A DNA stretch of 64,000 bases, from contig CABIXF010000008.1 in NCBI GenBank assembly GCA_902362595.1, positions 62,001-126,000 of the forward strand, in the 5' to 3' direction. Positions 53,994-62,893 of the stretch are shown here, piece after piece; within the stretch, counting starts at the first letter, position 1; each line of letters opens with the position of its first letter. A program made the position numbers and the translations under genes. The DNA comes from Bacteroidaceae bacterium. GTDB taxonomy: Bacteria > Bacteroidota > Bacteroidia > Bacteroidales > Bacteroidaceae. The notes beneath the pieces were generated by a model. The model made no database searches. It had not been told where the DNA came from and was given only the letters and a program-made list of their open reading frames with translations.

Positions 53994-55034
53994 TTATCGG
54001 GCCACTTCTCCGCTTTCCTGACGGGCAAGCAGACCTTCTACTTCGGATACCTTGACCATGTTGTAGTCGCCGGCAATGGTATTCTTCAATACAGAAGCAG
54101 CTGTTGAAAAATCTACACGTTTCTGATTGTCTTCGAATGCATTCTGTGCATACAGCATGGCGCCACAGAAGGCATCGCCTACTCCTACACAGTCGATGAC
54201 GTTGTCGATGTCGAACACGCGGGTGTATTTCATTTCACCGTGGGCATAGAGAATGCCGGCAAATGTGTGGTGCTCGGAACTCATGACGTTGCGCAGGGCA
54301 ATGTAGATGTACTTGCAGTTCGGAATCTGCTGGCTGATGCCTTGGCAGAATTTCTCGTAGGCAGCTGTGTCGTATTTCTCACCGCTCTTGGTGGCTTTGA
54401 AGCCGGGAGCCGGAATGCCAGTCACGAGGGCATATTCGCCTTCACTTCCGAACATGATGTCGCTGCTGGTCATTAGCGGACGCAATACCTCTTGAGCCGT
54501 TTTTCCATAATTCCACAAGTTTTTGCGGTAGTTGATGTCGTAAGAGATGGTCAGTCCCATTTCTTTGGCAATGTCGATGGCTTCTTTACAAACGTCGGCC
54601 AAGCCCGGAGTCAGTGCGGCATCGATGCCTGACCAGTGGAAGATGGCGGCATCCTTGAAGATTTCCCGCCAGTTGATCATACCGGGTTTCAGTTCGGAGA
54701 AAGCCGAGTTTTCACGGTCGTAGATGACGTTGGAGTTACGCATGGCCGCAGCCTTTTCCATGTAATATGTACCAAGTCGGTGTCCGCCAAAAAGAATGTG
54801 CTTCGTGCCGATGTTATGTGAACGGAGTTCTGCGATACAAGTTTCTCCCAGTGCATTGTCCGGCAAACGCGTGATGTATTCCACTTCTCCGCCAAAATTG
54901 GCAATGGAAATGGCTACATTGGCTTCACTTCCTCCATAATTGACAAGGAAGTCGTGGCTTTGTTGAATACGCAGGTTGTCGGGTGTGGTGAGACGGAGCA
55001 TGATTTCTCCAAATGTTACAATCTTTTTGCTCAT
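53994..55034 (-). CDS. PfkB-family sugar kinase, 2-keto-3-deoxygluconate kinase-like
   Basis: 346 residues. N-terminal TFGEIMLRLTTP and NYGGSEANVAISIANFGG are the PfkB signature 1 region, and DCVGVGDAFCGAM holds the catalytic Asp and anion hole. The RLTTP start and overall length are typical of KDG kinases, which feed uronic acid catabolism and would suit the chondroitin locus nearby. Fructokinase-like or other PfkB activity is possible. A promoter-like TATCTTTG lies on the minus strand at 55134-55127. Confidence 0.85.
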   Translation of the reverse strand: MSKKIVTFGEIMLRLTTPDNLRIQQSHDFLVNYGGSEANVAISIANFGGEVEYITRLPDNALGETCIAELRSHNIGTKHILFGGHRLGTYYMEKAAAMRNSNVIYDRENSAFSELKPGMINWREIFKDAAIFHWSGIDAALTPGLADVCKEAIDIAKEMGLTISYDINYRKNLWNYGKTAQEVLRPLMTSSDIMFGSEGEYALVTGIPAPGFKATKSGEKYDTAAYEKFCQGISQQIPNCKYIYIALRNVMSSEHHTFAGILYAHGEMKYTRVFDIDNVIDCVGVGDAFCGAMLYAQNAFEDNQKRVDFSTAASVLKNTIAGDYNMVKVSEVEGLLARQESGEVAR

Positions 55035-55187
55035 AGTGGGATGTTTTTTATTTTAACTGAAAGCGGAGCAAAAAAGAAAAGGATACTCCTTGCGGGGATT
55101 CCTTTTCCTTGCTTTCGTTTCCTCGGCAAAGATAGTGAATTCCTGTCAGGGGGTATCCTCTTTTAACTCTTTTAGGATTCCTGTGGT

Positions 55188-56387
55188 TTATTTGCTGTTC
55201 AGGATGTTCATGGTGTCGGTAGCAATCATCAGCTCTTCGTCGGTCGGGATGACTACGACTTTTACTTTGGAATTGTCAGTAGAGATGATGGCTTCTTTTC
55301 CGCGAACTTTGTTTCTTTCCGGATCGATTTCTACGCCCAGGAAGCCCAAAGTCTTGCAGACACCGGCACGGGCAGTAGCCTGGTTTTCACCTACACCACC
55401 TGTGAACAGGATGACGTCGACGCCTCCCATGGCAGCAGCGTATGCACCGATGTATTTGGTGATGCGGTAGAAGTACATGTTTTCAGTCAGGATGGCACGT
55501 TCTTCGCCTCTGGCTACGGCATCTTCCAGCTCACGCATGTCGCTTGATTTTTCGAACATACCCAGCACACCGCTCTTCTTGTTCAGCAGGGTAGACATTT
55601 CATCTGGAGTCAGGCCTTCTTTCTTCATGATGTAAGTGATGGCACCTCCGTCGATGTCTCCACTACGAGTACCCATCATCAAGCCTTCCAGCGGAGTCAG
55701 TCCCATGCTGGTATCGATACATTTTCCGTCTTTTACAGCAGCGATGGAACCACCGTTACCGATGTGGCAGGTGATGATACGGCTGCCTTCCTGCGGGATA
55801 CCCAGGAATTCACATACACGTTTTGAAACATAGCGGTGAGAAGTTCCGTGGAAACCGTAGCGGCGGATACCGTATTTTTCATAATAGCTGTAAGGAATGG
55901 CATACAGGTATGCATAGTCCGGCATAGTCTGGTGGAAAGCAGTATCGAATACGGCTACCTGCGGCACTTCCGGCAACAGTTTCTGAACGGCATAGATACC
56001 TTTCAGGTTAGCCGGGTTGTGAAGCGGGCCCAGGTCGCAGCACTCTTCTACGGCTGCAATCACGGCATCGTCAATCAGTACAGAACCACTGAACTTGGTA
56101 CCTCCGTGCAGTACGCGGTGACCCACAGCTTTGATTTCATGCAGGTTTTTTACAGCACCGTATTCAGGATTGGTCAGTGTATCGAAGATGAATTGTACGC
56201 CGGTAGTGTGTTCCGGTACGTCTTTTTCGAGGATTTTCTTTTCACCGTTCGGCAGAGTAAGCTTCAGGAAAGAGCCCGGAAGGCCGATTTTTTCGATTCC
56301 TCCTTGCGCGAGGACTTCTTTTGTAGTCATTTCAAACAGTTTGTACTTGATTGAAGAGCTACCACAGTTGAGTACTAATACTTTCAT
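55188..56387 (-). CDS. ackA: Acetate kinase
   Basis: The start is ATG 56387 (399 residues), which begins MKVLVLNCGSSSIKYKLF; the frame is open 12 codons upstream. FDTAFHQTMP, RYGFHGTSHRYVS and FTGGVGENQATAR are AckA motifs. It makes ATP from acetyl phosphate, the last step of acetate fermentation. It follows pta (93 bases) and a hairpin lies between them. Confidence 0.97.
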   Translation of the reverse strand: MKVLVLNCGSSSIKYKLFEMTTKEVLAQGGIEKIGLPGSFLKLTLPNGEKKILEKDVPEHTTGVQFIFDTLTNPEYGAVKNLHEIKAVGHRVLHGGTKFSGSVLIDDAVIAAVEECCDLGPLHNPANLKGIYAVQKLLPEVPQVAVFDTAFHQTMPDYAYLYAIPYSYYEKYGIRRYGFHGTSHRYVSKRVCEFLGIPQEGSRIITCHIGNGGSIAAVKDGKCIDTSMGLTPLEGLMMGTRSGDIDGGAITYIMKKEGLTPDEMSTLLNKKSGVLGMFEKSSDMRELEDAVARGEERAILTENMYFYRITKYIGAYAAAMGGVDVILFTGGVGENQATARAGVCKTLGFLGVEIDPERNKVRGKEAIISTDNSKVKVVVIPTDEELMIATDTMNILNSK

Positions 56388-56420
56388 ATAATTGGAATAT
56401 TTTTTTAGAATAGTGAAAAT

Positions 56421-56458
56421 CATAATGCCACTCTGCGAGAAAGGGGAGTGGCATTATG
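56421..56458. other. Hairpin between pta and ackA
   Basis: Perfect 13-bp inverted repeat, CATAATGCCACTC at 56421-56433 with GAGTGGCATTATG at 56446-56458. On the minus strand no T-run follows, so it is probably a stabilising or attenuating hairpin inside the operon, not a full terminator. Confidence 0.6.
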
Positions 56459-56480
56459 GATATGGATAAGATTCGGATGA

Positions 56481-57491
56481 TTACTGAGCTTTGGCAGCGA
56501 TGGCCTGGTTAGCTGTGATGGCAATCATCTTATATACGTCGTCTACACTGCATCCACGAGACAAGTCGTTGACCGGACGGGCGATACCCTGCAGGATCGG
56601 TCCTACGGCAGTTGCATGTCCCAGACGTTCTACCAGTTTGTAAGAGATGTTTCCGACTTCCAGACACGGAACCACCAGTACGTTGGCTTTTCCAGCGATT
56701 TCTGAACCCGGAGCTTTGCTGGCGCCTACCTTCGGAACCAGTGCAGCATCGGCCTGCAGTTCACCGTCAATCTTCAGGGACGGATCCATTTCTTTGGCAA
56801 TCTTCAGGGCTTCTACCACTTTGTCTACTACTTCATGTTTAGCAGAACCTTTGGTTGAGAAACTCAACATGGCTACACGCGGGTCAAGACCTGCTACAGA
56901 CTGAGCTGTACGAGCCGTACAGATGGCAATCTGTGCCAGTTGGTTGGCATCCGGAACCGGAGTTACGGCTACGTCACCCATTACCAGGATACCGTTGTCA
57001 CCGCATTCAGGAGCGTGTGTCAGCAACAGCATGGCACCTGAAACACAAGTGATACCCGGAGCAGTCTTGATAATCTGCAATGCCGGACGAAGTACGTCGC
57101 CAGTCGTGTTGCGGGCACCGGCCAGCTGTCCGTCTGCATCACCCGATTTGATAATCAGACAGCCCAAGTAAAGCGGATTCAAAACCAGTTTGCGGGCTTC
57201 TTCGATGGTCATGCCTTTTTTCTTACGAAGTTCGCAAAGCAGTTGTGCGTATTCTTCTTTCTTCGGATGGTTTTCCGGATCGATGATGGTAGCTTTGTGA
57301 ATGTTACCTAATCCCCATTCTTTGGCCAGACCCATGATTTCATCGGGATTACCCAACAGAATCAAGTCTGCTACACCGTCTGTCAATACCTGATTGGCAG
57401 CCTTCAAAGTACGTTCTTCTGTTCCTTCCGGAAGCACGATGCGCTGTTTGTTTGCTTTAGCGCGTTCAACGATTTCACTGATTAAATCCAT
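56481..57491 (-). CDS. pta: Phosphate acetyltransferase
   Basis: 336 residues, the short PTA form without the N-terminal regulatory domain. RIVLPEGTEERTLKAA, GARNTTGDVLRPALQI, SFSTKGSAKHE and VPCLEVGNISYKLV are family motifs. It interconverts acetyl-CoA and acetyl phosphate and pairs with ackA 93 bases downstream. Promoter elements lie in the palindrome at 57554-57571. Confidence 0.96.
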   Translation of the reverse strand: MDLISEIVERAKANKQRIVLPEGTEERTLKAANQVLTDGVADLILLGNPDEIMGLAKEWGLGNIHKATIIDPENHPKKEEYAQLLCELRKKKGMTIEEARKLVLNPLYLGCLIIKSGDADGQLAGARNTTGDVLRPALQIIKTAPGITCVSGAMLLLTHAPECGDNGILVMGDVAVTPVPDANQLAQIAICTARTAQSVAGLDPRVAMLSFSTKGSAKHEVVDKVVEALKIAKEMDPSLKIDGELQADAALVPKVGASKAPGSEIAGKANVLVVPCLEVGNISYKLVERLGHATAVGPILQGIARPVNDLSRGCSVDDVYKMIAITANQAIAAKAQ

Positions 57492-57553
57492 GATTTATAT
57501 GTTAAATAATAAATGCTTGTTGTGTGCGATAACATTGTTTCCCTTATCTGCTG

Positions 57554-57571
57554 CAAAAATAGCTATTTTTG
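57554..57571. promoter_or_regulatory. Palindrome with back-to-back promoter -7 elements
   Basis: CAAAAATAGCTATTTTTG is a perfect 18-bp palindrome that contains TATTTTTG, a Bacteroides -7 match, on both strands. It lies 63 bases upstream of pta (minus strand) and about 155 bases upstream of the lrgA-like gene (plus strand). It may be a divergent promoter or an operator. Confidence 0.5.
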
Positions 57572-57726
57572 TAATATCTAGTTTGCAAAAGACGTTTTTT
57601 TTTACTTTAAAGTATGCAAAAACCCTCACTTCTTTTATGAAGGGGAATAAAAACCGGTTTTTGGGTAGATTGGTTTTTCTGATTATGTAAATTTGCGCCG
57701 GTTTTCAATATTAAATTTAAGGTAAA

Positions 57727-58077
57727 ATGATTCGACAGTGTTCTATTCTTTTCGGATGTCTGGCATTGGGCGAGCTGATTGTATATCTGACGGGCATAAA
57801 ACTGCCTTCAAGTATCATCGGTATGCTGCTGCTGACTCTGTTTCTTCAGCTGGGTTGGATAAAGCTGGAGTGGGTGCAAGGCCTGACTAATTTCTTGGTA
57901 GCTAATCTCGGATTTTTCTTTGTGCCATCGGGGGTGGCTTTGATGCTTTATTTCGACATCATTACGGCCCAGTTCTGGCCGATTGTGATTGCTACGTTGG
58001 TTAGTACAGTATTAGTGTTGGTTGTTACAGGTTGGGTTCATCAATTGGTGCGTAAGTATGGATTTTTTCGAAAATAA
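57727..58077 (+). CDS. lrgA: LrgA/CidA-family membrane protein
   Basis: 116 residues with four hydrophobic helices and the family motif KLPSSIIGMLLLTLFL near residue 27. It resembles holin-like CidA/LrgA proteins. Its partner LrgB is encoded directly downstream and overlaps by 20 bases. These pairs have been linked to murein hydrolase control, cell death and organic acid transport; the role in Bacteroides is unclear. A TAAATTTG -7 element lies at 57688-57695. Confidence 0.92.
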   Translation: MIRQCSILFGCLALGELIVYLTGIKLPSSIIGMLLLTLFLQLGWIKLEWVQGLTNFLVANLGFFFVPSGVALMLYFDIITAQFWPIVIATLVSTVLVLVVTGWVHQLVRKYGFFRK

Positions 58078-58753
58078 GTTCTTTTTATTGGCCATTACAT
58101 TTGGCTTTTATTTCTTGTCAAAATTGTTGCAAAGAAAAACGGGTTGGGTCTTGTTGAACCCGATTTTGGTGGCGATTGCCTTACTGATTTGTTTCCTGGA
58201 ATGTACAGGTGTCTCTTATAAAACATATTCAGAAGCAGGTTATCTTGTAGAATTCTGGTTGAAGCCGGCAGTAGTGGCATTGGGTGTTCCATTGTATCTG
58301 CAGTTGCGTATGATTAAGAAACAGCTGATGCCGATTCTGGTTTCACAGCTGGCAGGCTGTGTAGTAGGGCTGGTTTCTGTCACCATTATAGCCAAGCTGT
58401 TGGATGCATCGCCTGAAGTGATTATGTCTTTGGCTCCGAAATCGGTTACCACTCCGATTGCCATGGAAGTATCGAATGCAGTAGGAGGTATTCCTTCTTT
58501 GACGGCAGCTGTGGTGATTGTGGTCGGATTGTTTGGGGCTATTTGCGGTTTTAAACTTCTGCAGGTAGGACGTGTGGCCAGTCCGATTGCCCAGGGCTTG
58601 TCCATGGGTACGGCCAGTCATGCCGTGGGTACTTCACGTGCCATGGAAGTGAGTGGAAAGTATGGAGCGTATGCCAGCTTGGGACTGACATTGAACGGAA
58701 TCCTTACAGCACTGCTTTCACCGACCATTCTGCATCTGCTGGGATTGTATTAA
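58058..58753 (+). CDS. lrgB: LrgB/CidB-family membrane protein
   Basis: The start chosen is ATG 58058 (231 residues, beginning MDFFENKFFLLAITFGFYF); an earlier in-frame ATG at 58022 lies within lrgA. Polytopic, with LAPKSVTTPIAMEVSNAVGG and GTASHAVGTSRAME as family signatures. It functions with LrgA. Confidence 0.93.
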   Translation: MDFFENKFFLLAITFGFYFLSKLLQRKTGWVLLNPILVAIALLICFLECTGVSYKTYSEAGYLVEFWLKPAVVALGVPLYLQLRMIKKQLMPILVSQLAGCVVGLVSVTIIAKLLDASPEVIMSLAPKSVTTPIAMEVSNAVGGIPSLTAAVVIVVGLFGAICGFKLLQVGRVASPIAQGLSMGTASHAVGTSRAMEVSGKYGAYASLGLTLNGILTALLSPTILHLLGLY

Positions 58754-58810
58754 AGGTTGTTACGGGATGTCATATTGTCCAAACAGGAGGTGAACTGTGA
58801 AAGGGATGAA

Positions 58811-58841
58811 TTGGTCTTTTTCGCAAAATGCACTATATTTG
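58811..58841 (+). promoter_or_regulatory. Predicted promoter of the DUF2156 gene
   Basis: TTGG at 58811-58814 and an exact TATATTTG at 58834-58841, with a 19-base spacer. It lies 30 bases before the start codon. Confidence 0.7.
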
Positions 58842-58870
58842 TCCTTTAAACAGGGAACCAAATTTGTGTT

Positions 58871-59761
58871 ATGATTACATTTAAACCTATTGAACTAGAC
58901 GACAAAGATAGGGTCCAGAAATATACGTTACGCAGTTGGCGTCGTAATTGCGACCTGTCATTTTCTAATTTATACAGCTGGCGCTTCTTGTATCGTACGG
59001 AGATTGCGGAGAAGGACGGCTTCTTGTTGTTCCGTTTTTATGCCGACAATCAATTGGCTTACATGATGCCGGTGGGAGAGGGTAATCTCCATTCTATATT
59101 GGAGGAACTGATGGAGGATGCACGCAGCCTGGGGGCTCCTTTCCGTTTGCTGGGAGTCTGCGTCGGGATGCGTGCAGAACTGGAATCGGCTTTCCCGTTC
59201 CAGTTTGATTTCGTGGCCGACCGTGATTATTTTGATTATGTGTATCTGCGGACAGATTTGGCTACTCTGCGTGGAAAGAAATATCAACCCAAGCGGAATC
59301 ACATCAATAAGTTCAAGGCGGCTTATCCGGATTATGAATACAAACAGCTGACTCCCGAGCTGATTCCAGAATGCTTGCAACTGGAAACGGAGTGGTGTAA
59401 GGCAAATGATTGTGCGGAGAATCAGGCTCTGCAGGATGAACGTCGTTCCATGACAGCGGCGTTGCAACACATGGATCAGCTGGACATTCAGGGAGGTGTA
59501 CTTTATGTAGGAGGCAAGATTGTGGCTTTCACGTTTGGTGCGCCCATCAACCAGGAAACCTTTGATACCTGTGTGGAAAAGGCTGATACGGATATTGAAG
59601 GAGCATACGCCATGATTAACTATGAGTTTGCCAACCATATTCCTGAACAGTATGTGTATATCAACCGGGAAGAAGATTTGGGATTGGAAGGGCTTCGCAG
59701 GGCGAAACTGTCTTATCATCCGGAGATTCTTCTTGAAAAGTACGTGGCAGAATTGAAATGA
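58871..59761 (+). CDS. DUF2156-family protein (GNAT-like fold)
   Basis: A 296-residue cytoplasmic protein, similar in pattern to the C-terminal catalytic part of phosphatidylglycerol lysyltransferases (FKPIELDDKDRVQKY, RNHINKFKAAYPDYE, GAYAMINYEFAN, NREEDLGLEGLRRAKLSY). It lacks their membrane domain, so the acceptor may be different. It overlaps the next gene by 4 bases (ATGA). Confidence 0.85.
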   Translation: MITFKPIELDDKDRVQKYTLRSWRRNCDLSFSNLYSWRFLYRTEIAEKDGFLLFRFYADNQLAYMMPVGEGNLHSILEELMEDARSLGAPFRLLGVCVGMRAELESAFPFQFDFVADRDYFDYVYLRTDLATLRGKKYQPKRNHINKFKAAYPDYEYKQLTPELIPECLQLETEWCKANDCAENQALQDERRSMTAALQHMDQLDIQGGVLYVGGKIVAFTFGAPINQETFDTCVEKADTDIEGAYAMINYEFANHIPEQYVYINREEDLGLEGLRRAKLSYHPEILLEKYVAELK

Positions 59762-60783
59762 CAATAAAGGAACAAGTCAAAGTCCTCTGGAAACAGTGTT
59801 TCCATGATACGGACGAATTCATTGATTTTTATTTTCAAAAGCGGTATACCGATGAGCTGAACAGTTATGCGGAAGCAGACGGTCGGGTCATTGCCGCTTT
59901 GCAGCGTATTCCTTATGCTTTGACGTATGAGGGGATGGAAATGCCTGTCGCCTATATTTCCGGGGCCTGTACGGATCCGGCCTATCGGAACCAAGGGACG
60001 ATGCGTCGGTTGCTGGCGGAAGCACATCGTCGGATGTACCGGGAAGGAGTGATGTTTTCTACTTTGATTCCGGCGGAAGAATGGTTGAAAGGATATTATG
60101 CCCGTTCCGGATATGCGAATTGTTTTTCACAGACAAAAAAGTTATTAACAGCTTCTTCTTTACCTGTTGATAACTTTTCGGGGTCGTTGAAAATGGTTGA
60201 AATCCCTCCTGAGAGTACACTGTGTGGGGATGCATTTCGTTTTTTTGATCATTTCCAATCTTCCCAGGAGGCTTACATACAGCATGATTGGGAGGATTTC
60301 CACATTATATTAACCGATTTGCAGTTGAGCGGCGGTTCGTTGTGGGGGGCTTTTCAGGAAGGAGTCTTGAGTGGGCTCTGTTTTTGCTTTCCGGAAGAAA
60401 AGACGTTGAAAGTAACGGAACAGGTTGCTGTGGGGAAAGAGGTGGAGCAGGCTATGTTGGAGTATCTATTGTCTCACTACCATGCGGTTCAGGCAGAATG
60501 TCTGGGGAGAGAAGGAGAAAACTCCTATGAGCTGGGAATGGCGAGAATCATTCATGTAGAAGCCATGCTGCGGTTGCTGGCAGGCAGGCATTCAAGTAAT
60601 CTTTATATAAAGGTGGAAGGGGATGAGGCTATTCCTGAAAATAATGGCTGGCACAATGTAGAAAATGGACATTATTTTAGAGGACGACAAGAGGGAAAAA
60701 CATATCGTATCCTTTCTATTGAAAGATTGACTTGCTTGCTGTTTGAGGGAAAACACCCTTATATGAATCTGATGTTAAATTAA
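59758..60783 (+). CDS. GNAT-family N-acetyltransferase
   Basis: 341 residues. N-terminal GNAT fold with acetyl-CoA-binding segment CTDPAYRNQGTMRRLLAEAH near residue 80, a second GNAT-like part, and a C-terminal domain that resembles a sterol-carrier fold, as in Eis-like enzymes. The substrate is unknown. Translationally coupled to the DUF2156 gene; its 3' end is 3 bases from the convergent cdaA. Confidence 0.82.
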   Translation: MTIKEQVKVLWKQCFHDTDEFIDFYFQKRYTDELNSYAEADGRVIAALQRIPYALTYEGMEMPVAYISGACTDPAYRNQGTMRRLLAEAHRRMYREGVMFSTLIPAEEWLKGYYARSGYANCFSQTKKLLTASSLPVDNFSGSLKMVEIPPESTLCGDAFRFFDHFQSSQEAYIQHDWEDFHIILTDLQLSGGSLWGAFQEGVLSGLCFCFPEEKTLKVTEQVAVGKEVEQAMLEYLLSHYHAVQAECLGREGENSYELGMARIIHVEAMLRLLAGRHSSNLYIKVEGDEAIPENNGWHNVENGHYFRGRQEGKTYRILSIERLTCLLFEGKHPYMNLMLN

Positions 60784-60786
60784 GGA

Positions 60787-61566
60787 CTATTGTTCGCTTT
60801 CCGAGGTTAACATACGTTCCAGTTCTTCGGCGGTGAGTTTTAGGTGAAACTGTCCGCGGTAGGCGATGGAGATACCTCCGGTTTCTTCCGATACAATGAT
60901 GGCCATGGCATCCGTTTCCTGTGAGACACCTAATGCTGCGCGGTGGCGAAGTCCCAGTTCTTTGGGAATTTCCAGGTTGTGTGAGACCGGAAGAATGCAT
61001 CCCGCAGCTTTTATCCGTTTGTGACTGATAATCATGGCTCCATCGTGAAGCGGGCTGTTTTTAAAGAAAATGTTTTCAATCAGCCGTTGGTTGATGTTGG
61101 CATCAATCACATCTCCTGTGCGTACGATATCATCTAGTGGAAAGTCTTTTTCGATGACAATCAAGGCGCCTACTTTTCCTTTGCTCATGTTCAGGCAAGC
61201 CATGACAATAGGCATGATGTCTTCTCGTTCTGTTTCATTCTTTTTGTTGCCTTTCAGGAAGCGGAACAGACTGTTGCTTCGGTGTCGGGAACCAAGGGAA
61301 AGTAGAAAATGGCGTATCTCATCCTGGAACAAAACAATCAGGGCTATGACTCCCACGCTGACCAGCTTGTCGAAGATAGAGCCTAGCAGTCGCATCTGAA
61401 GTACTTGTGATACAATGACCCAGATGATAATGAACACCAGAATTCCGATAAAAATATTGATGGAGCCCGACGATTTCATCAACTTGTAAGTCTTATACAG
61501 CAGAAAGGCTACCAGCAGGATGTCGAGTATGTCTTTAAAGCTAAGTATGTATATATCGAAAGGCAT
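60787..61566 (-). CDS. cdaA: Diadenylate cyclase CdaA
   Basis: A 259-residue membrane protein. Three N-terminal helices (ILDILLVAFLLY, FIGILVFIIIWVIV, VGVIALIVLFQDE) precede the DisA_N domain with the DGA (175-177) and RHR (207-209) motifs. It makes cyclic di-AMP, which governs potassium and osmotic balance. It follows folP by 33 bases on the same strand, a usual arrangement in this group. Confidence 0.95.
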   Translation of the reverse strand: MPFDIYILSFKDILDILLVAFLLYKTYKLMKSSGSINIFIGILVFIIIWVIVSQVLQMRLLGSIFDKLVSVGVIALIVLFQDEIRHFLLSLGSRHRSNSLFRFLKGNKKNETEREDIMPIVMACLNMSKGKVGALIVIEKDFPLDDIVRTGDVIDANINQRLIENIFFKNSPLHDGAMIISHKRIKAAGCILPVSHNLEIPKELGLRHRAALGVSQETDAMAIIVSEETGGISIAYRGQFHLKLTAEELERMLTSESEQ

Positions 61567-61599
61567 AAATGAAGAAAATATGAAAGTTCGTGTTTGGAA

Positions 61600-62448
61600 T
61601 CATCGTTCTTTAAGTGCCTGAAAAATCCGTACGGTTTCAGTGGCGGCCTTGACATCGTGCACCCGGAGTATACGGGCTCCTTTCATCAGTGCAATGGCAT
61701 GCAGGGCAGTAGTTCCATTTAATGCATCTTCTGGTCCTTCCCCAAGCAGCTTGTAGACCATAGACTTTCGGGAAACTCCTATCAGAATGGGTAGCTGGAA
61801 CATTTGCAGTTCTTCCAGTTTATCCAATATTTCATAGTTGTGTGCCAAGGTTTTTCCGAAACCAAATCCTGGGTCGATAATCAGGTCTTTTACACCAGAG
61901 GCTCGTAGTTTTTCGATTTTTTCGGCAAAGTAAAGAATAATTTCTTTTACCGGGTTGTCGTAGTGAGGATTTTTTTGCATGTTTTGTGGAGTTCCCTGCA
62001 TGTGCATCATGATGTAGGGGACTTTGAGTTGGGCTATTGTGGAAAACATTTCTGGGTCCATCTGGCCTGCGGCAATGTCATTGATGAGAGCTATCCCATA
62101 TTCTTCTACACACATTTTTGCCACATCGGCCCGAAAGGTATCGACCGAGACGACGGCTTCCGGACATTCGTTCCGAAGTATTTCCAACCCGTATTTGAGT
62201 CGTTCCATTTCTTCTTTAGGAGAAACATCCGACGCATCTGGTCGTGAGGAATAAGCTCCAATATCAATAAAGTCACCTCCTTCGTCCAAGATTTGGTGAA
62301 TCCGGGCAATAATGTCTTTTTCGGTCTGTTTGCGGCTGTCCGCATAAAAAGAATCGGGAGTGATGTTGAGGATTCCCATAACCCGGGGTTGGGATAAATC
62401 CATCAACTGTCCGTTGACATTGATATATCTTGCGAATGTTTCTTCCAT
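61600..62448 (-). CDS. folP: Dihydropteroate synthase
   Basis: The start chosen is ATG 62448 (282 residues). A GAGGTGG Shine-Dalgarno-like site lies about 7 bases upstream, and a start 13 codons earlier lacks one. The motifs VMGILNITPDSFYADSR, DIGAYSSRPDA, SVDTFRADVA, INDIAAGQMDPEM, IMMHMQGTPQNMQ and DPGFGFGKT are standard. It condenses para-aminobenzoate with the pterin in folate synthesis and is the sulfonamide target. Confidence 0.96.
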   Translation of the reverse strand: MEETFARYINVNGQLMDLSQPRVMGILNITPDSFYADSRKQTEKDIIARIHQILDEGGDFIDIGAYSSRPDASDVSPKEEMERLKYGLEILRNECPEAVVSVDTFRADVAKMCVEEYGIALINDIAAGQMDPEMFSTIAQLKVPYIMMHMQGTPQNMQKNPHYDNPVKEIILYFAEKIEKLRASGVKDLIIDPGFGFGKTLAHNYEILDKLEELQMFQLPILIGVSRKSMVYKLLGEGPEDALNGTTALHAIALMKGARILRVHDVKAATETVRIFQALKER

Positions 62449-62595
62449 GTTTCCACCTCGTTTTTTGCTCTGCAAAGGTACGTACAATAATTCAATTAGG
62501 GCACGTCATTGCATTCGAATTTTGTTTGGGAAAAGGATTTTTTATGGGGTTTCTTTCTCTCTTTTTACACTTTTGGGTAAAAAAAAGCTCAAAAG

Positions 62596-62626
62596 TTTGC
62601 AGGTTAAAAATTTAGTTGTACCTTTG
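62596..62626 (+). promoter_or_regulatory. Promoter of the tRNA-Val pair
   Basis: TTTG at 62596-62599, a 19-base spacer and TACCTTTG at 62619-62626 match the Bacteroides sigma-AB consensus. The first tRNA begins 27 bases downstream. Confidence 0.75.
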
Positions 62627-62652
62627 CAACCGCAATTGAGAACGAGACTATC

Positions 62653-62727
62653 GGGCGTTTAGCTCAGCTGGTTCAGAGCATCTGCCTTACAAGCAGAGGG
62701 TCGGCGGTTCGAATCCGTCAACGCCCA
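62653..62727 (+). tRNA. tRNA-Val (anticodon UAC), copy 1
   Basis: A 75-nt cloverleaf: acceptor GGGCGTT pairs with AACGCCC, D-arm GCTC/GAGC, anticodon stem TCTGC/GCAGA with loop CTTACAA (anticodon TAC), T-arm with TTCGAAT. Discriminator A; CCA is not encoded. Identical to the copy at 62767. Confidence 0.97.
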
Positions 62728-62766
62728 CTCAACGAATTTCTCGTAAATCATTGCTTTTTCTTTTTG

Positions 62767-62841
62767 GGGCGTTTAGCTCAGCTGGTTCAGAGCATCTGCC
62801 TTACAAGCAGAGGGTCGGCGGTTCGAATCCGTCAACGCCCA
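62767..62841 (+). tRNA. tRNA-Val (anticodon UAC), copy 2
   Basis: Identical in sequence to the first copy over 75 bases, 39 bases downstream. Probably the same transcript, followed by a terminator. Confidence 0.97.
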
Positions 62842-62845
62842 CGTC

Positions 62846-62880
62846 AAGCTTCGCGATTCTTTTGCGGAGCTTTCTTTTTT
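62846..62880 (+). terminator. Terminator of the tRNA operon
   Basis: AAGCTTCGC pairs with GCGGAGCTT (one G-T pair) and is followed by TCTTTTTTT. It lies about 5 bases after the second tRNA. Confidence 0.8.
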
Positions 62881-62893
62881 TAATTCCTTTAGT

